Positions 46,221 through 57,270 are shown, counted from the first letter of the stretch. The stretch is DNA of 64,000 nt from Monilinia fructicola (GCA_008692225.1 VICG01000003.1:3097501-3161500); one strand, 5' to 3'. Numbers and translations are program-made. Notes: generated from the sequence alone by a model not told the origin.

Positions 46221-47274
46221 TCAATGATCGAATTTGATAACTGAAGCGAATACCTCATTTCCTTCAATAGGAAATCCGAATGTGAGATTATCTCCTGTGT
46301 TACCGAATACGATCCTTTGTTGAGTGGCAAATCAATATACAATGTGACCGAGGTTAGCATTATAACTAGTCTGTACGTTGTTTCCAAAGTTAAACTTCTC
46401 TACCATATTTGATTGAACCCTTCCGACGACTTTGACACCTAGATCATGTTAGGGAATCTGTTGGTAATATAGACTTATTATATACACACCAGGACAGAAG
46501 TTGAACTCTGGAGGTTCTGCCAATGAACATTCATAAGGGATACTTTCGACTACAGTATCTACCCCAGGTATATAACTCTGCGTGCAAACAATGATTCTGG
46601 AGATGTCCTTCGTTATTTCCTCGCCCTATTATATATATATTCGTTAGCCATGACCAGCCAATTATGGGGAGCAACAGTGACTTGCCGAATGGCTTACCTT
46701 GGCAACAAACCAATCCATTCGGTTCTGGCACCTCTTCATACCGTCCCACGTGTCAATAAAAGAGTTTTTTTCTGGGTCTATGCCTTCCCGAAATGGCATC
46801 GCAAGACAGATACCATAATGACGTCGGAGTCGCTTCACTCTCGGCGCAATTCCCTCTAGTCCACGCAAGGCTGCTCCGCGCACAACGGCAGATTGGCTTC
46901 ATTAGATTAGCATAGAAACAGAGTGAAGGTATGCGGATATCGCAACTCACGGATGCAAGGGACACATCAAAATAATTCTTCCATTATCATGGCAACACTC
47001 CTTCAGTCTCTTATTAAGGTACGGGGATTCTCCGAAGCCTCCTACGAGGATGATCCGCTAATTAATCGCAAACTTTAGCAGTCTCTTTAAATCTGTTTGA
47101 TTTGTGGAAGGGAACTTGCGTCAATCTTTAAGAGTGGCAACTGTGAGAGTTGACTTGCATACGTGAGAATGTTGTGCCATAATCAATTCCAATGATAATC
47201 TTATGCCCATTTTCCTTTTTATTGGCAGAATTTGAAGCCCCCCTCGAGGATGTGAGATCTAGTAGAGCACTCAT
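46221..47274 (-). pseudogene. Hsp70-like (actin-like ATPase domain) protein with internal deletion
   Basis: The minus-strand start MSALLDLTSSRGASNSANKK leads to GHKIIIGIDYGTTFSR, the phosphate-1 motif of the Hsp70/actin ATPase fold, and stops soon after. The next legible segment (near 47020) is IILVGGFGESPYLNKRLKEC, the adenosine-binding motif that normally lies some 300 residues later. It is followed, across frame changes, by AVVRGAALRGLEGIAPRVKR, LRRHYGICLAMPFREGIDPE, DWFVAKGEEI and a beta-rich tail ending at 46221. This is the layout of the atypical fungal Hsp70 (HSPA12-like) family, often greatly expanded in Pezizomycotina. The missing middle means no functional ATPase could be made. Confidence 0.72.
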
Positions 47275-47611
47275 GATAATGTAGTGAAAGACCAGACTGA
47301 GAGAAGAATCGTACTGGCCAATTTTGAAGTTGGCAAAAAGTTGTTGTATGTCATGGAAGGATGAGAATTGGAAACCTGGAAAATAACTTTACAGTCTCGA
47401 AGTGTCTCGAAGTGACTCCGCTCTCATCCACTTGATTTTCTGATATGCACGTGACAGTTACGCCAAATAGTCGCGATGCCCAGTGAACATACTGTGCCCA
47501 CTACGATCAATTGGAGCAGGCACACGAACTTCACCTTAATCTTCTTCAAGTTCTCTGGCCTTGGGGTATTGACTGCAAAACTCCATTCAACGCTGTTAAA
47601 CACAATTCAAA

Positions 47612-49317
47612 ATGACCTCTGAAAGTCCAAAGAAACGGGACAATCCCCAGCAAGAAAATGAGTATCGAAAACCAATGCATCAAGAGTCTGCTCGGTCCAA
47701 ATCATCATTGCTCACAACAGGTCAAATTGGAGCTGGAGCCTTCCATCAATGCGAGGAGATCTGATGGATTTCCAACAACTTTCTCGTAGTTCAGACGCCT
47801 ACAGGTATGAAGATGGAAGGCTTCCGTTACCAACACGCGAGGCTACACAAATATGCAGAGAGATGAGCGAAACATCGAACAAGGTATGTAATCATGGTTT
47901 TTCTCTCTCTTTCTTTATTGAGAAAATGTCTAACTTGACCCGATGCAATAAAAGAATAGTTCTTTTAAGTTCCAAAAGGGTTTCGTGACCGTCTACCTAC
48001 CTAGGTAGGTTCATGACCAATAGATCTTCGATGATGAGAAATGGTCAACAACCACACCTACAAACCAGCAATTCCAGAAGCGTAAATCAGTCCTCTTGCC
48101 AGCCACATCCTAGCAGAAAAACGGGAAGGAGCATGTCGAGCGCGAAAAACATAGATAAGGTTGTCAATGAAATACTAAAGAACAAGACTAGAGATCACTC
48201 AGCAAAAGAGAGACACTTCGAAGACTACGTCAAAGGTCTGTAACACCAGATTGACAATTTAGAAGATACAGCACGCCAATTGCAAGCTAAAAACGAGAAA
48301 GTCGAGTTTAAAAAGAAAGAAATGGAGGAAAGATCAACACTTTTCTTCGAAAGCAGTAAGAAGCAACATTCAGCCAGATGTCAAACTCACGTGGGGCACC
48401 CGTCGAAGATAGCAAAGTTGTAAGGGATCTTGATAGACTCAAGGAAAACATGAGAAACTGGGCAAAAAATTTATCTTTGAACGATATAAACGATATCATG
48501 CAACCACTTGATGGGAGCAAGCGTGCAGCTCTAAAGGATGAGTTGGAACATGTTCTTCGCTTTGAAGATAACAAACTTCCTCAGGGGTTGCCTCCAGGAA
48601 AATCTCCGGCACTAATTCTGACTGCTCTCCTGTCACATGAAATTTACGCAACCTTGTTTCAAAGCCCCTTTTTCTTTCTCGGGAAAAGCTATAGGGAAGA
48701 GCAATTTGAGGATGAAGGGATCCGCGCAGAGCTGGAAGGGATTCACAGCGCAGCATTGCGTTGCAAGTAACATGAATAACGGATCGAAGAAAGAATGTTT
48801 GATTTTCCGCATAGCAAACAAAGAGGATGCCTACCTCTGGCGATCTCAAACTTTAAGACTCCTATTACCTCCGGCAGCTACTGCTTCAGAAAAGGAAAGG
48901 GAGTTACGATATTTTACCGAGACATCAATGGACCGTGTGGTAGACCTACAAACTACAAGCGCAGCTCAATATCTCGTCAGCGATAAGGCTCGAGCAAATT
49001 GTGAAGCCAAGCTTCGAGCTATCTACCTAGAGGCAGCAACCATTTCGTACAACCTGTGGACAAGAACATTTCTGAAGTGTACCACTTTAAAAGATTGGAA
49101 TCATCCAGGATTCCACCCCGATGACAAACATATGATTTTGCATTCTTCGGTAGATTATGAAAGCCACGAGGATCAACTCGTAGGAAAGGCTATTAGTATC
49201 ATGGTGCATCCGCTCTTAGAGGCCTATGGGTCCGATAAAGGGAAGGATTTTGACCATGGACGTGTATGGGCGCGCCGGCTGAAGGATGGGTTAATAGCAG
49301 CAGAATGCCATCCGTAG
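47612..49317 (+). pseudogene. Conserved fungal hypothetical protein with coiled coil, frame disrupted
   Basis: The start at 47612 reads MTSESPKKRDNPQQENEYRK. Later pieces in changing frames are MRGDLMDFQQLSRSSDAYRY, EDGRLPLPTREATQICREMS, a basic region, NIDKVVNEILKNKTRDHSAK, a TAA that replaces a Gln-like codon before HQIDNLEDTARQLQAKNEKV (coiled coil), DLDRLKENMRNWAKNLSLND, and the best-preserved block AYLWRSQTLRLLLPP...LRAIYLEAATISYNLWTRTF to the stop at 49317. An intron near 48740-48795 would bridge ELEGIHSAAL and NKEDAYLW. The family is of the uncharacterised type common in Leotiomycetes and Sordariomycetes. At least one nonsense change and two frame changes are present, so either decay or poor sequence; I cannot separate these here. 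Confidence 0.55.
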
Positions 49318-50035
49318 AATACTGTAGCTACGTTGATGATTGGGGATTAATCGGCGGTGTATGATCATAAACTCTGGAGTTTGAACGGTGGGTGGGTTGC
49401 AGTAAGATGCATGTGGATTCCATTGCTGGTCGAGAACCAGGGAATTTTCCAAAAGAGCGTTGACATGCAATGCTTTACACTCACTAATAAAGTTATGGAT
49501 CCTACAAACTTCCTATGTTTTTACATAATGATCCATGGATATGTTTGAGGTCCGGGAGAATACATACCGTATATTTTCCTGTCATGGTTGGTTTCCTATA
49601 GAAATGTGAGCCGAAGTTTAGCCGAGTCCCCATCACCCGGATATTTTTAGCATCCCGAACTCGGGCGTAAAAGCATGACCAGCTCATGCTTAAGCTTGAG
49701 AACCTTCGAAAAGTGGCGTGCATGAGGAACTATCTCAAGAAGAAGGCCGGAGGGCCACGTCGTGTCTTGCTCAATGTAGTGGTATGAGTGCATATGCAAA
49801 AATAGCGGCTGGTGAGAATGTGTTTGCAAGCAGTGAATACAAGGGTACTGCCACTAATCTAGCACGAGGACATCCAACAGAAGGCTGTTCTGTCACAAAT
49901 GAAATGCTAATTCGGTCATTAATCTTGACTTATAGTTAGCATTTTGACCGCGTCGCCCACCAAAAAAACACTGTGGTAAGTGTCTGACTGAGATAGCCAC
50001 TTAAACAAAAAACGTCGATATTACTGGTCCCCGAC
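49318..50035. other. Gene-free spacer
   Basis: Nothing protein-like on either strand; ordinary composition. Confidence 0.3.
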
Positions 50036-50985
50036 ATGGGTCTCATGGCAACAATGACAGCAGCATCTACTTTTGTATCTGTCCCAAGCTCTTGGAGGAA
50101 CATGACTGCTAGGATAGCTCGTTTCTCGATGATCCCCGATTCACCTCATCTAAATATTGAGTGCAAACCTCTTCTTCCAATCCTTTTGAAGATGTCGAAT
50201 ATCATACAGGTGGTATCGCCGACGCAAAAGTTACCCAGAATGACATCCAAAAATCTCTGCCCCATATCATCGTGCATTGCGCCGTCCTAGTTTATACTGC
50301 TACCAACCAGTTCCAGTGAACATAATAACTGAAGGAACTAGCGATGTACGCAAAGGTGCAATTGCGAGTTCCAGTGTTCAACCAAACGGCTTAGATTTCA
50401 CTGAGGAAGCCGGACAGGTTTCGAAAGAGGCCGATATGGCTACTTCGTTAGTCAAGAACAAGACGCTCGCGGAAATAATGGTTCTCAAGACCAACGGGAA
50501 ATCCTTTCGAAAAGTTATTCTACAGATCACGGGTCTGTGGAAAAGGAGATGGTAGCCTAACTGAGATGCAGTTTCGAAGAATGCGCAAGACTGAACATAA
50601 ATTACAAACCTGTGATAACTCTGCGCTGTGGCATTCCGTTAATGTTGGAGACGCTGCACGCGCACATATTCAAGTGAGTAAAGGTCTATTGTGCGAAAGA
50701 GAGAATTCTAGTGCATCTAGACTCGCTGGGGAAGTATTCCCCGTGACAGGGGGACTACAGTGCGGTTTTGGGATACTCGTCAAGCAACTTGAAAGGAAGC
50801 CGGTGACAGTACACTATTGGAGAAGGTGACTGTGTAACACATTACTGGCAACTCTCGTATTTTCTACCAAGGACGAACCGTTCTCCTGGACCTTTACATT
50901 TGGGACAAAAGAACCGGAGCTTTGAAAACATAATCTGGAGTCTTTAAAAGACCAGATGTTTCGTTTTCATACAAATGGCAAGAGA
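50036..50985 (+). pseudogene. 3-beta-hydroxysteroid dehydrogenase / Erg26-like remnant
   Basis: Segments in the correct order for a sterol C-3 dehydrogenase (extended SDR): SIYFCICPKLLEEHDC where the Rossmann strand should be (glycines lost), then DVEYHTGGIADAKVTQNDIQ, KSLPHIIVHCA (strand before the catalytic site), SSSVQPNGLDFTEEAGQV, KTLAEIMVLKTNGKSF (position of the Y-x-x-x-K helix; the Tyr is replaced by Val-Lys-Asn), LQITGL, GKGDGSLTEMQFRRMRKTEH, SVNVGDAARAHIQVSKGLLC and AGEVFPVTGGL, then WTFTFGTKEPEL. Several stops and at least two frame changes separate them. In Erg26, the enzyme removes the C-4 carboxyl group while oxidising the 3-OH in ergosterol synthesis. Loss of the glycine motif and catalytic Tyr indicates genuine decay of a paralogue. 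It is convergent with ERG28 at 51306. Confidence 0.65.
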
Positions 50986-51305
50986 GAGGCTTGGCTCTTA
51001 GTCGCTTGTTGATCTAGGTAAATGAATTTGTCCTCTTGATGTCAAGTGGGCTTTTGTAACAAGAAAGCAAATCCAGAAAAAAACTGAGGTGTTGGATCCC
51101 GCGGTGGTAGTAGTTTTAAGTTACATAACTATTGATTGATGTAATTGAAGTCCTTCACGAGTCTAAGACACGGTCGGGAGCAACAACCGAGTTTTCATTC
51201 TTCTTCTAATTACAGACTTCTTACTCAATAACAACCAATTCAAAGTCGAACCTTAGCTCCACCTCCACAGCAAATCTACAACACCCTACCCCATATACAT
51301 AACAC

Positions 51306-51674
51306 TCAACCCCAATACCTCCCCAACCCCCCCAGCATCATCAAAAGCCCCCAACCATACACCATCATACTCCCAAATAATCCCAAGCATCCCTCCACCA
51401 TCCCAAAGGACAACCACTCCATCCAACAATACCCCACAAGCACTACATACGCCCAAGTAGCCAAAGCATAGACCATCAGATCCTCAACCTCACACGCCGC
51501 AAACGCGCGTATCATCCCCAAGACCAGCGCATAACACCCAAAACTACGAGCGAAGAGCGGCGTGACCTGGGGCGAGGGGGTTGCATCTGTACTGTTAGTA
51601 CCGGCATAGAGCTCGCGGGTTTGGCGGAGGGAGATAAAGCATTGGACTGCGCTGGAGAGGTTTAGAAGGGAGTT
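51306..51674 (-). CDS. ERG28: Ergosterol biosynthetic protein 28 (scaffold), 5' exon not found
   Basis: Small ER membrane protein that tethers the C-4 demethylation complex (Erg25, Erg26, Erg27). The readable exon begins after a CCCCAG acceptor at 51675-51680: NSLLNLSSAVQCFISLRQTR (first half of the family fold), VTPLFARSFGCYALVLGMIR (the family's A-R-T/S-F-G motif), VYALATWAYVVLVGYCWMEW, LSFGMVEGC and LFGSMMVYGWGLLMMLGGLG, giving three or four membrane helices. The open frame continues upstream to 51761 without an ATG, and the expected N-terminal exon (about 30-40 residues with a Trp-rich helix) could not be located up to 52200. The gene is therefore either truncated or has a distant or frameshifted first exon. 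Assignment as ERG28 is fairly firm from the central motifs. Confidence 0.72.
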   Translation of the reverse strand, partial: NSLLNLSSAVQCFISLRQTRELYAGTNSTDATPSPQVTPLFARSFGCYALVLGMIRAFAACEVEDLMVYALATWAYVVLVGYCWMEWLSFGMVEGCLGLFGSMMVYGWGLLMMLGGLGRYWG

Positions 51675-52536
51675 CTGGGGACGGGGACGGTAGTGAGTTG
51701 AGCTTGTTTGGGGTTTGTTCTGCGATTTGATTGGCAAGGGTGTGAGAGCTGGCGTGAGCACCCCGCCGCGTTTCTGAAGTGCCTACGGTGCGGTGCCTAG
51801 TATGCGCACTGGAAAGGAGACGGATAAGTCGAGGTTTGTTCTCGAGCTCAGAGAGACGGCGAGGAGGAAGTGTTTCCTGCTGCGGAAAACGAGTGGCCGT
51901 TGTCGACTATCTTTTTGTCAGTCCGTCTCACCAAGCAAACGCCGATACGTGGGTTATTGGTCTTGGTCTTGGTCTTGGCTCTGGAATCTCAACATCGGGC
52001 GTAGCATGTTGGACTCTCATCTCTGTGTCAAGTCCGGCTGTCATCTGTTGGCGCGTTGTGGGTGGCATCTACCTGGTGCATCAACTGTGGAAGGACGGTC
52101 TCGGGATTGTCACGACGTTGATGAGATTAGCATTTTTGCGATGTTTGTTTATCTGCGTTAGGCCTTAATGATCCGTTTGGAATAGATCAAATGGCAAGAA
52201 CATGCAAGTTGGTAAAGATTAATTGGATTTTGAAGTCATTCTATCTTTTGTAAGTTGGAAATCATCTCGAGAATCCGTGCAATCACCAATGCATTCATGG
52301 CCCTTAAAAGGGGAGTGTGGTACTAGGTAACTGCAGAAGCGAGATGAAAATAGGCTCGAAATTAAATTCCTCAACTTTGAAGATGAAAAGGATATGTTTT
52401 GAATCAATTCATTATGCATATTTATTGTAGGATTTGAAGAGCCCTCAATTATCAATCGAACTGGTTGTACAAGCAATATGCTTTTTCGTCATCTATCATA
52501 CAGAATCCTAACACACAGTACACCCGCATCCCTCCC
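51675..52536. other. Spacer upstream of ERG28
   Basis: Two overlapping plus-strand frames (51779-52168) are open but not protein-like. A (TTGGTC)n run lies at 51958-51977. The ERG28 first exon and promoter should lie here but were not recognised. Confidence 0.3.
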
Positions 52537-53734
52537 TTAAGAAATCGTACAGATAATCTTCCCCTTACTAGTGTTTCTCTCCATCTCCTTATGAGCTTCC
52601 ACCACCTGTTCCCAAGGGAAAACCTTGTCCACAAAAAGCTTAAATGTCCCATCTTCAAATTTCGGAAGATACTCCTCCAACTTATCTCTGAGTCTTCCCT
52701 GATATTCCAAATCTCGACTCCTCAAAGTACTTCCCTCAAACCTCACTCTTTTCATCACAAATGCCCCTATGTCTACCCCATTTGGTAATTTCGTCCCACT
52801 CATCACACCTAAATTAACCACCCTCCCATCTCTTGCCGCGACGTCGAGATTGCCTTGGAAATAATTTGCGCCCACGAAGTCGATGATGATATCGACGCCC
52901 TTCCCGTCAGTCAAAGCGAGGATTTCCTTGGCCCAATCTTGTGTTTTGTAGTTGAAGCCCGCAGTGGCGCCCAATTCACCAACGCAAAAATTGATCTTTT
53001 CCTGCGAGCCCGCCGTCACATAGATAGCCGACGCGCCCGAATGCTTCGCCAGCTGAATGCCGGCAATAGAAACCGAGGAGGCGCCGGCGTGCCACAGGAT
53101 GGATTTTCCTTTGGAGAATTCGCCCACGAGATACATCGCTTGGGTCGCTGTTATCCATGTCTATTTTGGTGCGTTAGCTCAACTAGATAGTGCGTTTGTC
53201 TTGCTTGAATCACAAATGAGGTGGGCTTATCAACATACCTCAGGAATTCCAGCCGCCTCTTCCCAGCTCAGATGTTCCGGTTTCTTCAAAAGCATATGCG
53301 TGCTCACGGCAATGAATTCCGCATAAGCACCTCCATATGCCAAGCCGAAAACTTCATCTCCAACATTAAATCCCTCTTTGATGTTTGGGCCCAGACTCTC
53401 AATGGTACCGGAGAATTCTACGCCAAGGGTTTTGGGAGCCTGCGGTGGAAGGGGATAACGGCCTTCGCGCTGGAGAAGATCCATACGGTTGAGACCAAAG
53501 GCTTTGACTTTGACGATGGCTTCGCCAGACGAGGGGCTAGGTTTGGGAATGGAGTCATTTATGTATAGAGCATCCGCATGGCCGGTGCCATTTTTGATAT
53601 CTGAGAGATAACGTTAGTACGGATCTGTAGCTGTGTGATTATACTTGGCGCAGGAATGCTAGAGGTAGATAGCGCCTAAGCTTTGAATACAGTGCACAAA
53701 GTGTACATACCAACTGCCCGCATAGTTGCAGACA
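52537..53734 (-). CDS. NAD(P)H quinone oxidoreductase, zeta-crystallin/PIG3 type (MDR family)
   Basis: Zinc-independent medium-chain dehydrogenase that reduces quinones with NADPH. Exons: 53710-53734 (MSATMRAV), 53239-53600 (IKNGTGHADALYINDSIPKP, then VKVKAFGLNRMDLLQREGRY, LGVEFSGTIESLG, VGDEVFGLAYGGAYAEFIAV) and 52537-53160. Introns 53601-53709 and 53161-53238 have GTATGT donors and CAG/TAG acceptors and preserve the frame. Exon 3 opens with TWITATQAMYLVGEFSKGKS, then LWHAGASSVSIAGIQLAKHS (the nucleotide-binding helix; A-S-S-V replaces the usual A-S-G-V/G), VDIIIDFVGANYFQGNLDVA, and ends EAHKEMERNTSKGKIICTIS, the typical family C-terminus. About 336 residues; structural zinc Cys residues are absent, as expected. 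Confidence 0.92.
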
Positions 53735-55190
53735 TTTTTCCTAGGCTTACTGAAAAGAGAAATGCTCGGAGAAATCTGAAAAGGGGTTTGAATTGTCAGT
53801 TTGGCAAAAGATCAATCTCGAGGGGCAATTCATTTTTATATATTTCGATAGCTTAGGGAGGTGGGGCTGACCAATGACGATAGCGGGGTAGCTAAAATGG
53901 CTGCTTACAAACTCCCCGAAAATACTAGGAGTGACGAAACCAAAACAGGTACGTACCCGAAGGTCGGTACTGTATTTGTAATTAGTGAGTGGTTTTCCGA
54001 GTAGAGCATGCGTGTTCAGTTTTCAAGCCAATTTATTAGGATTGGCTCCGCAGCTAGTTAGCTCTGTCTGCTACACCCGTAACCCTTTATCACTCAGGGA
54101 AAATATATTACAGTAGAGATGCATGGTTCATTTGACGGCGTTAAAGATTATTCATGGACAGAATGACTTTGTCAATCTACGTCTGCGAATCAATCTTCTC
54201 ATTTTTGGAATTCATCCACTTCTCCTTGTTCGGATAGACTCAACCAATATTCCGTGTGGTGGTCCAACGATTTGTTTTTACGACAGCCCATCCATAGCGA
54301 CCCCCGCCATAATGTTTCAAAGATCGAAGAATAAATGTACGTACCAGGCAGGCTATGAGCCTTCATATTAATCATGGCAGTGGGCCTAGAATTCATTGCG
54401 AGTATCTAAGCTTTGGGGAAGAATGAACCTGGCTACGTGCTGTTGAATCTTTATTAGGTAGTTAGACATCCTATCGCTCTCACTATGTTTTTTTAAATCT
54501 CGGTATCGAGAGTAAAGCTTAAAGGTCAAGTGAGCCGGAGGTGTTGGTACAAATTGGCTTTCGCTTTCGCTTACGCTCTCAAGCTAAATTTCCGTATTAC
54601 CGACTTCCTCCCCTTTCCTGAGTGAAGCGAGAATTCGGATGGTCGTACATTAACTTGATTACCTAACTAGGTCAAATTTGAAATTTCGAGGCGTATAGCC
54701 AGCTTTTATGTGGGATGACAAGCTTTCAACTTTCAACCTTCAACGCTTGCAGGTACAATTGTTAGTCTTAAGATCGAAATTCAAGAAAAGAAGCGTGATC
54801 GTTGTTTTATTAGCAGAATTTGAAGTATTGAATTGTTAGGATGATTAAATATCTCTGAATTATTCTCCTGATGTTGCAACTTGCTTAGCGTATGAGATGA
54901 CAGTGAAGGGCACATTAAATGAGCTAATTAAGTAGAGTAATAGCTATGTATAATCTGCAACCAGAAGAGAAACTTAAGAATGCTTATAATCAAAAACTTG
55001 GACGGTCAGTTTTAGTACCCTACCATTTCATTTATTTGAGACATTGGAACACCAGTGTGCCATTATCATGGCCCAAAGAAGTCGGGAGATATACTGAGTT
55101 CACGTATGTTGAGGATCACAAAGGAGCATGATAGAAGATATATATTTGGGTTCAAACGAGTGTTGTTTATTATATGAAATGGCTGACTTA
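53735..55190. other. 1.45-kb gene-free stretch
   Basis: Promoter side of the quinone reductase gene followed by AT-rich sequence. Open frames at 54123-54371 and 54946-55131 are short and featureless. Confidence 0.35.
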
Positions 55191-55775
55191 CTAAATGATT
55201 TCTAGGAAGGGTATTTTTTTCGGGTTTGGGGGATTCAAATGAGTGATTAAAAGGAAAAATAACCTCAAGAAATGAAAATGACAACTTAGGGTCCAGCCTG
55301 CTTCATTTGAGTCCGCATCACACTTGCTGCATTGACATTTCCCAGGCACCACTACGCACCAGAGGTCAACTCCTCCTGCAAATGTTTTTGGACCTGCGTG
55401 AAGTTCATTAAACACTTGCTCTGTGGTTTCATCGATTTCCATGATATTACATTGATTTACTTCTAGAGTATCATCAATGCTCATATTATGAAGAAGATCG
55501 ATAAGGTCATCGATTTCTGGAGCCCCATGAATGCTTATATTATCAAGATCCAACATATCATCAATTTCTGAAGTATCGTCAATGCTCATATTATCAAAAA
55601 GATCGAGGAGGTCATCCATGTTATTAATGATCACATCGGCAAGGCCATTGATTTCTTTAGATGATACATCCTGCAAGGTTGCTTCTCTGTATTCATTCAT
55701 GTTGATAACTTTGTAGAAAATTGGATGCTTGAGACTGGATTGTTGAAAGGTGAATGAAGATGGATGAAAAGTCAT
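55191..55775 (-). CDS. Unknown acidic protein with internal Asp/Leu/Ile repeats and a Cys cluster
   Basis: An uninterrupted minus-strand frame. I chose the ATG at 55775 (MTFHPSSFTFQQSS); alternatives are 55865 and 55700 (MNEYREATLQDVSS). The middle consists of three imperfect repeats of about 20-24 residues: MDDLLDLFDNMSIDDTSE, IDDMLDLDNISIHGAPE and IDDLIDLLHNMSIDDTLEV, which are also visible as DNA repeats at 55480-55640. They are followed by an acidic linker (NIMEIDETTEQVFNELHAGP) and a small Cys-containing part, VDLWCVVVPGKCQCSKCDAD, that could bind a metal. The last 35 residues are hydrophobic and may be read-through of an intron or the 3' UTR. No family is recognised. Repeats kept in frame argue that it is, or recently was, translated. 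Confidence 0.5.
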   Translation of the reverse strand: MTFHPSSFTFQQSSLKHPIFYKVINMNEYREATLQDVSSKEINGLADVIINNMDDLLDLFDNMSIDDTSEIDDMLDLDNISIHGAPEIDDLIDLLHNMSIDDTLEVNQCNIMEIDETTEQVFNELHAGPKTFAGGVDLWCVVVPGKCQCSKCDADSNEAGWTLSCHFHFLRLFFLLITHLNPPNPKKIPFLEII

Positions 55776-56142
55776 CTGAGGAGAGCGTTTATACTTAGAC
55801 CTGAGACTTGTTCTGACTATTGAGTTGTTTGGAAACAATGCATTGATATTAATTATGGATATCATATTTGTCACACCGAAGAGGTTTCTTTGATCCTTTC
55901 TTTATTATTCTTGCTTTTCTTTGTTTATCACCTCTATTGGAGGTCGGCCAATCGTAGAGGAGCGACAAACTACCCATATGTCTTAGACCCATGCTGTGTC
56001 AAGCAATCCTCAGCATTTTCTTTGTTAAGCAGTGGGCAAGAACTTCGGTGGGACGAGTGGGAGCTCTCGGCGTAAGATAAGTGGATATTGAGAAGCAGTT
56101 TGAAATTGCCGCAATGGCTTTAAGTAATCCATCCGTAATGAA
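55776..56142. other. Spacer between two minus-strand genes
   Basis: Promoter side of the repeat-protein gene and 3' flank of the kinase gene; nothing coding. Confidence 0.3.
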
Positions 56143-57109
56143 TCAGGCATTTCTCACAAGAGAAGGCAAAGATTCCATGATCTCAGCCACGGCCCACTTG
56201 AGTGTTGTCGTCATATCGATATCTAAACCTCCATCCTGACATTTCAGGTTCAGTTCATTAACAATATCGTCTTTGAGTTGGCCCTCAACATCAGCATCTT
56301 CGAACATCCACTTGTGATCCTCGACATAATTTGGCCAGACAATCTTGTCAACATACCCCGGTGGATCTTCCCAAAATCCTTCAAGGGTCACATAGCCACT
56401 GCGAGCCTCCCTCCGAGCTTTTGCTTTTGCATAGCTAACTCGTAGAAAAAGCCTCATGTCAATTTGAGCTTGGAGTGAAGCTAAAGATTTGGAATAGAGG
56501 AGAAATCCATCAAAAATGCAAAGACGAATGGGAAAATCAGTGTTTGATAGAATGCCATAACCCGGCTGTCCGGGTTGAGTCCAAGCTGTTACTTTGGATT
56601 TTAATGCTTCAATTTCTGTCTCTGGAACTGGACATTTTCCTATAGAGTTTTGATCCTCTTTGGAATCAAGATCAGGCTGTAAAGAGTGAGAAATTGTTCT
56701 GCAAAAGCTTTGGATACCAAGGCGAAAGGTGAACAAGGGGTGTAAACTAACAGGAAATGTGCCATTTTTGCGTATATGCTCAAGAGATTTGACCATTTCT
56801 GGTATATTCAACGCTTCTGCACAATCCCAATCGACCAGATCATGCTTTTTAGGGAGCCTAATTCATATCAGTTGGAATGTACCAAGACTACATAGAGTGA
56901 AGAATAAGAGTGTGACTCGAGAAGAAAGGAAGAAGAGCCAGATAAGGAACAAAAATTCAAACTCACTCTTCTTCGGGTCGATAGAAGTCATCTTCGTGCA
57001 GGACGAAAGTGTTGGGGAAGATATCACGCAGTAGTCGACTAAGTGTTGTCTTACCACTTGACGAGCATCCACTGATACCAAGCACAACTGCTTTCCGCGA
57101 ATCTGTCAT
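56143..57109 (-). CDS. NRK1: Nicotinamide riboside kinase (NRK1-like)
   Basis: Phosphorylates nicotinamide riboside to NMN in the NAD salvage pathway. Exon 1 (56967-57109) starts MTDSRKAVVLGISGCSSSGK with the P-loop G-x-x-x-S-G-K-T and continues LLRDIFPNTFVLHEDDFYRP, the substrate-binding D-D-F-Y. Intron 1 (56858-56966, GTGAGT...TAG) joins to LPKKHDLVDWDCAEALNIPE, the V-D-W-D-x-P/A-E motif. Intron 2 (56677-56751, GTTAGT...CAG) is 75 nt and stop-free, so the reading frame runs through it, but splicing gives the expected GTFP-PDLDSKEDQNSIGK junction. Then FPIRLCIFDGFLLYS, MRLFLRVSYAKAKARREARS (the lid region) and WEDPPGYVDKIVWPNYVEDH. About 260 residues; all key motifs intact. Confidence 0.92.
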
Positions 57110-57270
57110 GGTGATGCAGAACACAGCGCTTCGAGGTTAAAATTTGGACTAATAATAACAGTTGTTGTCGATCGTGAGCTCAAGGCGGCTATTGTTTTAT
57201 TACTCAATCACGAGTTGATTCGATATTAGGTAAGCATCCCTACTTTGTTAAGTCTCTTACCAATTACATA

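Noticed and set aside
51779..52168. Two overlapping plus-strand ORFs opposite the ERG28 upstream region
   Set aside because: Neither resembles a protein family; probably chance frames.
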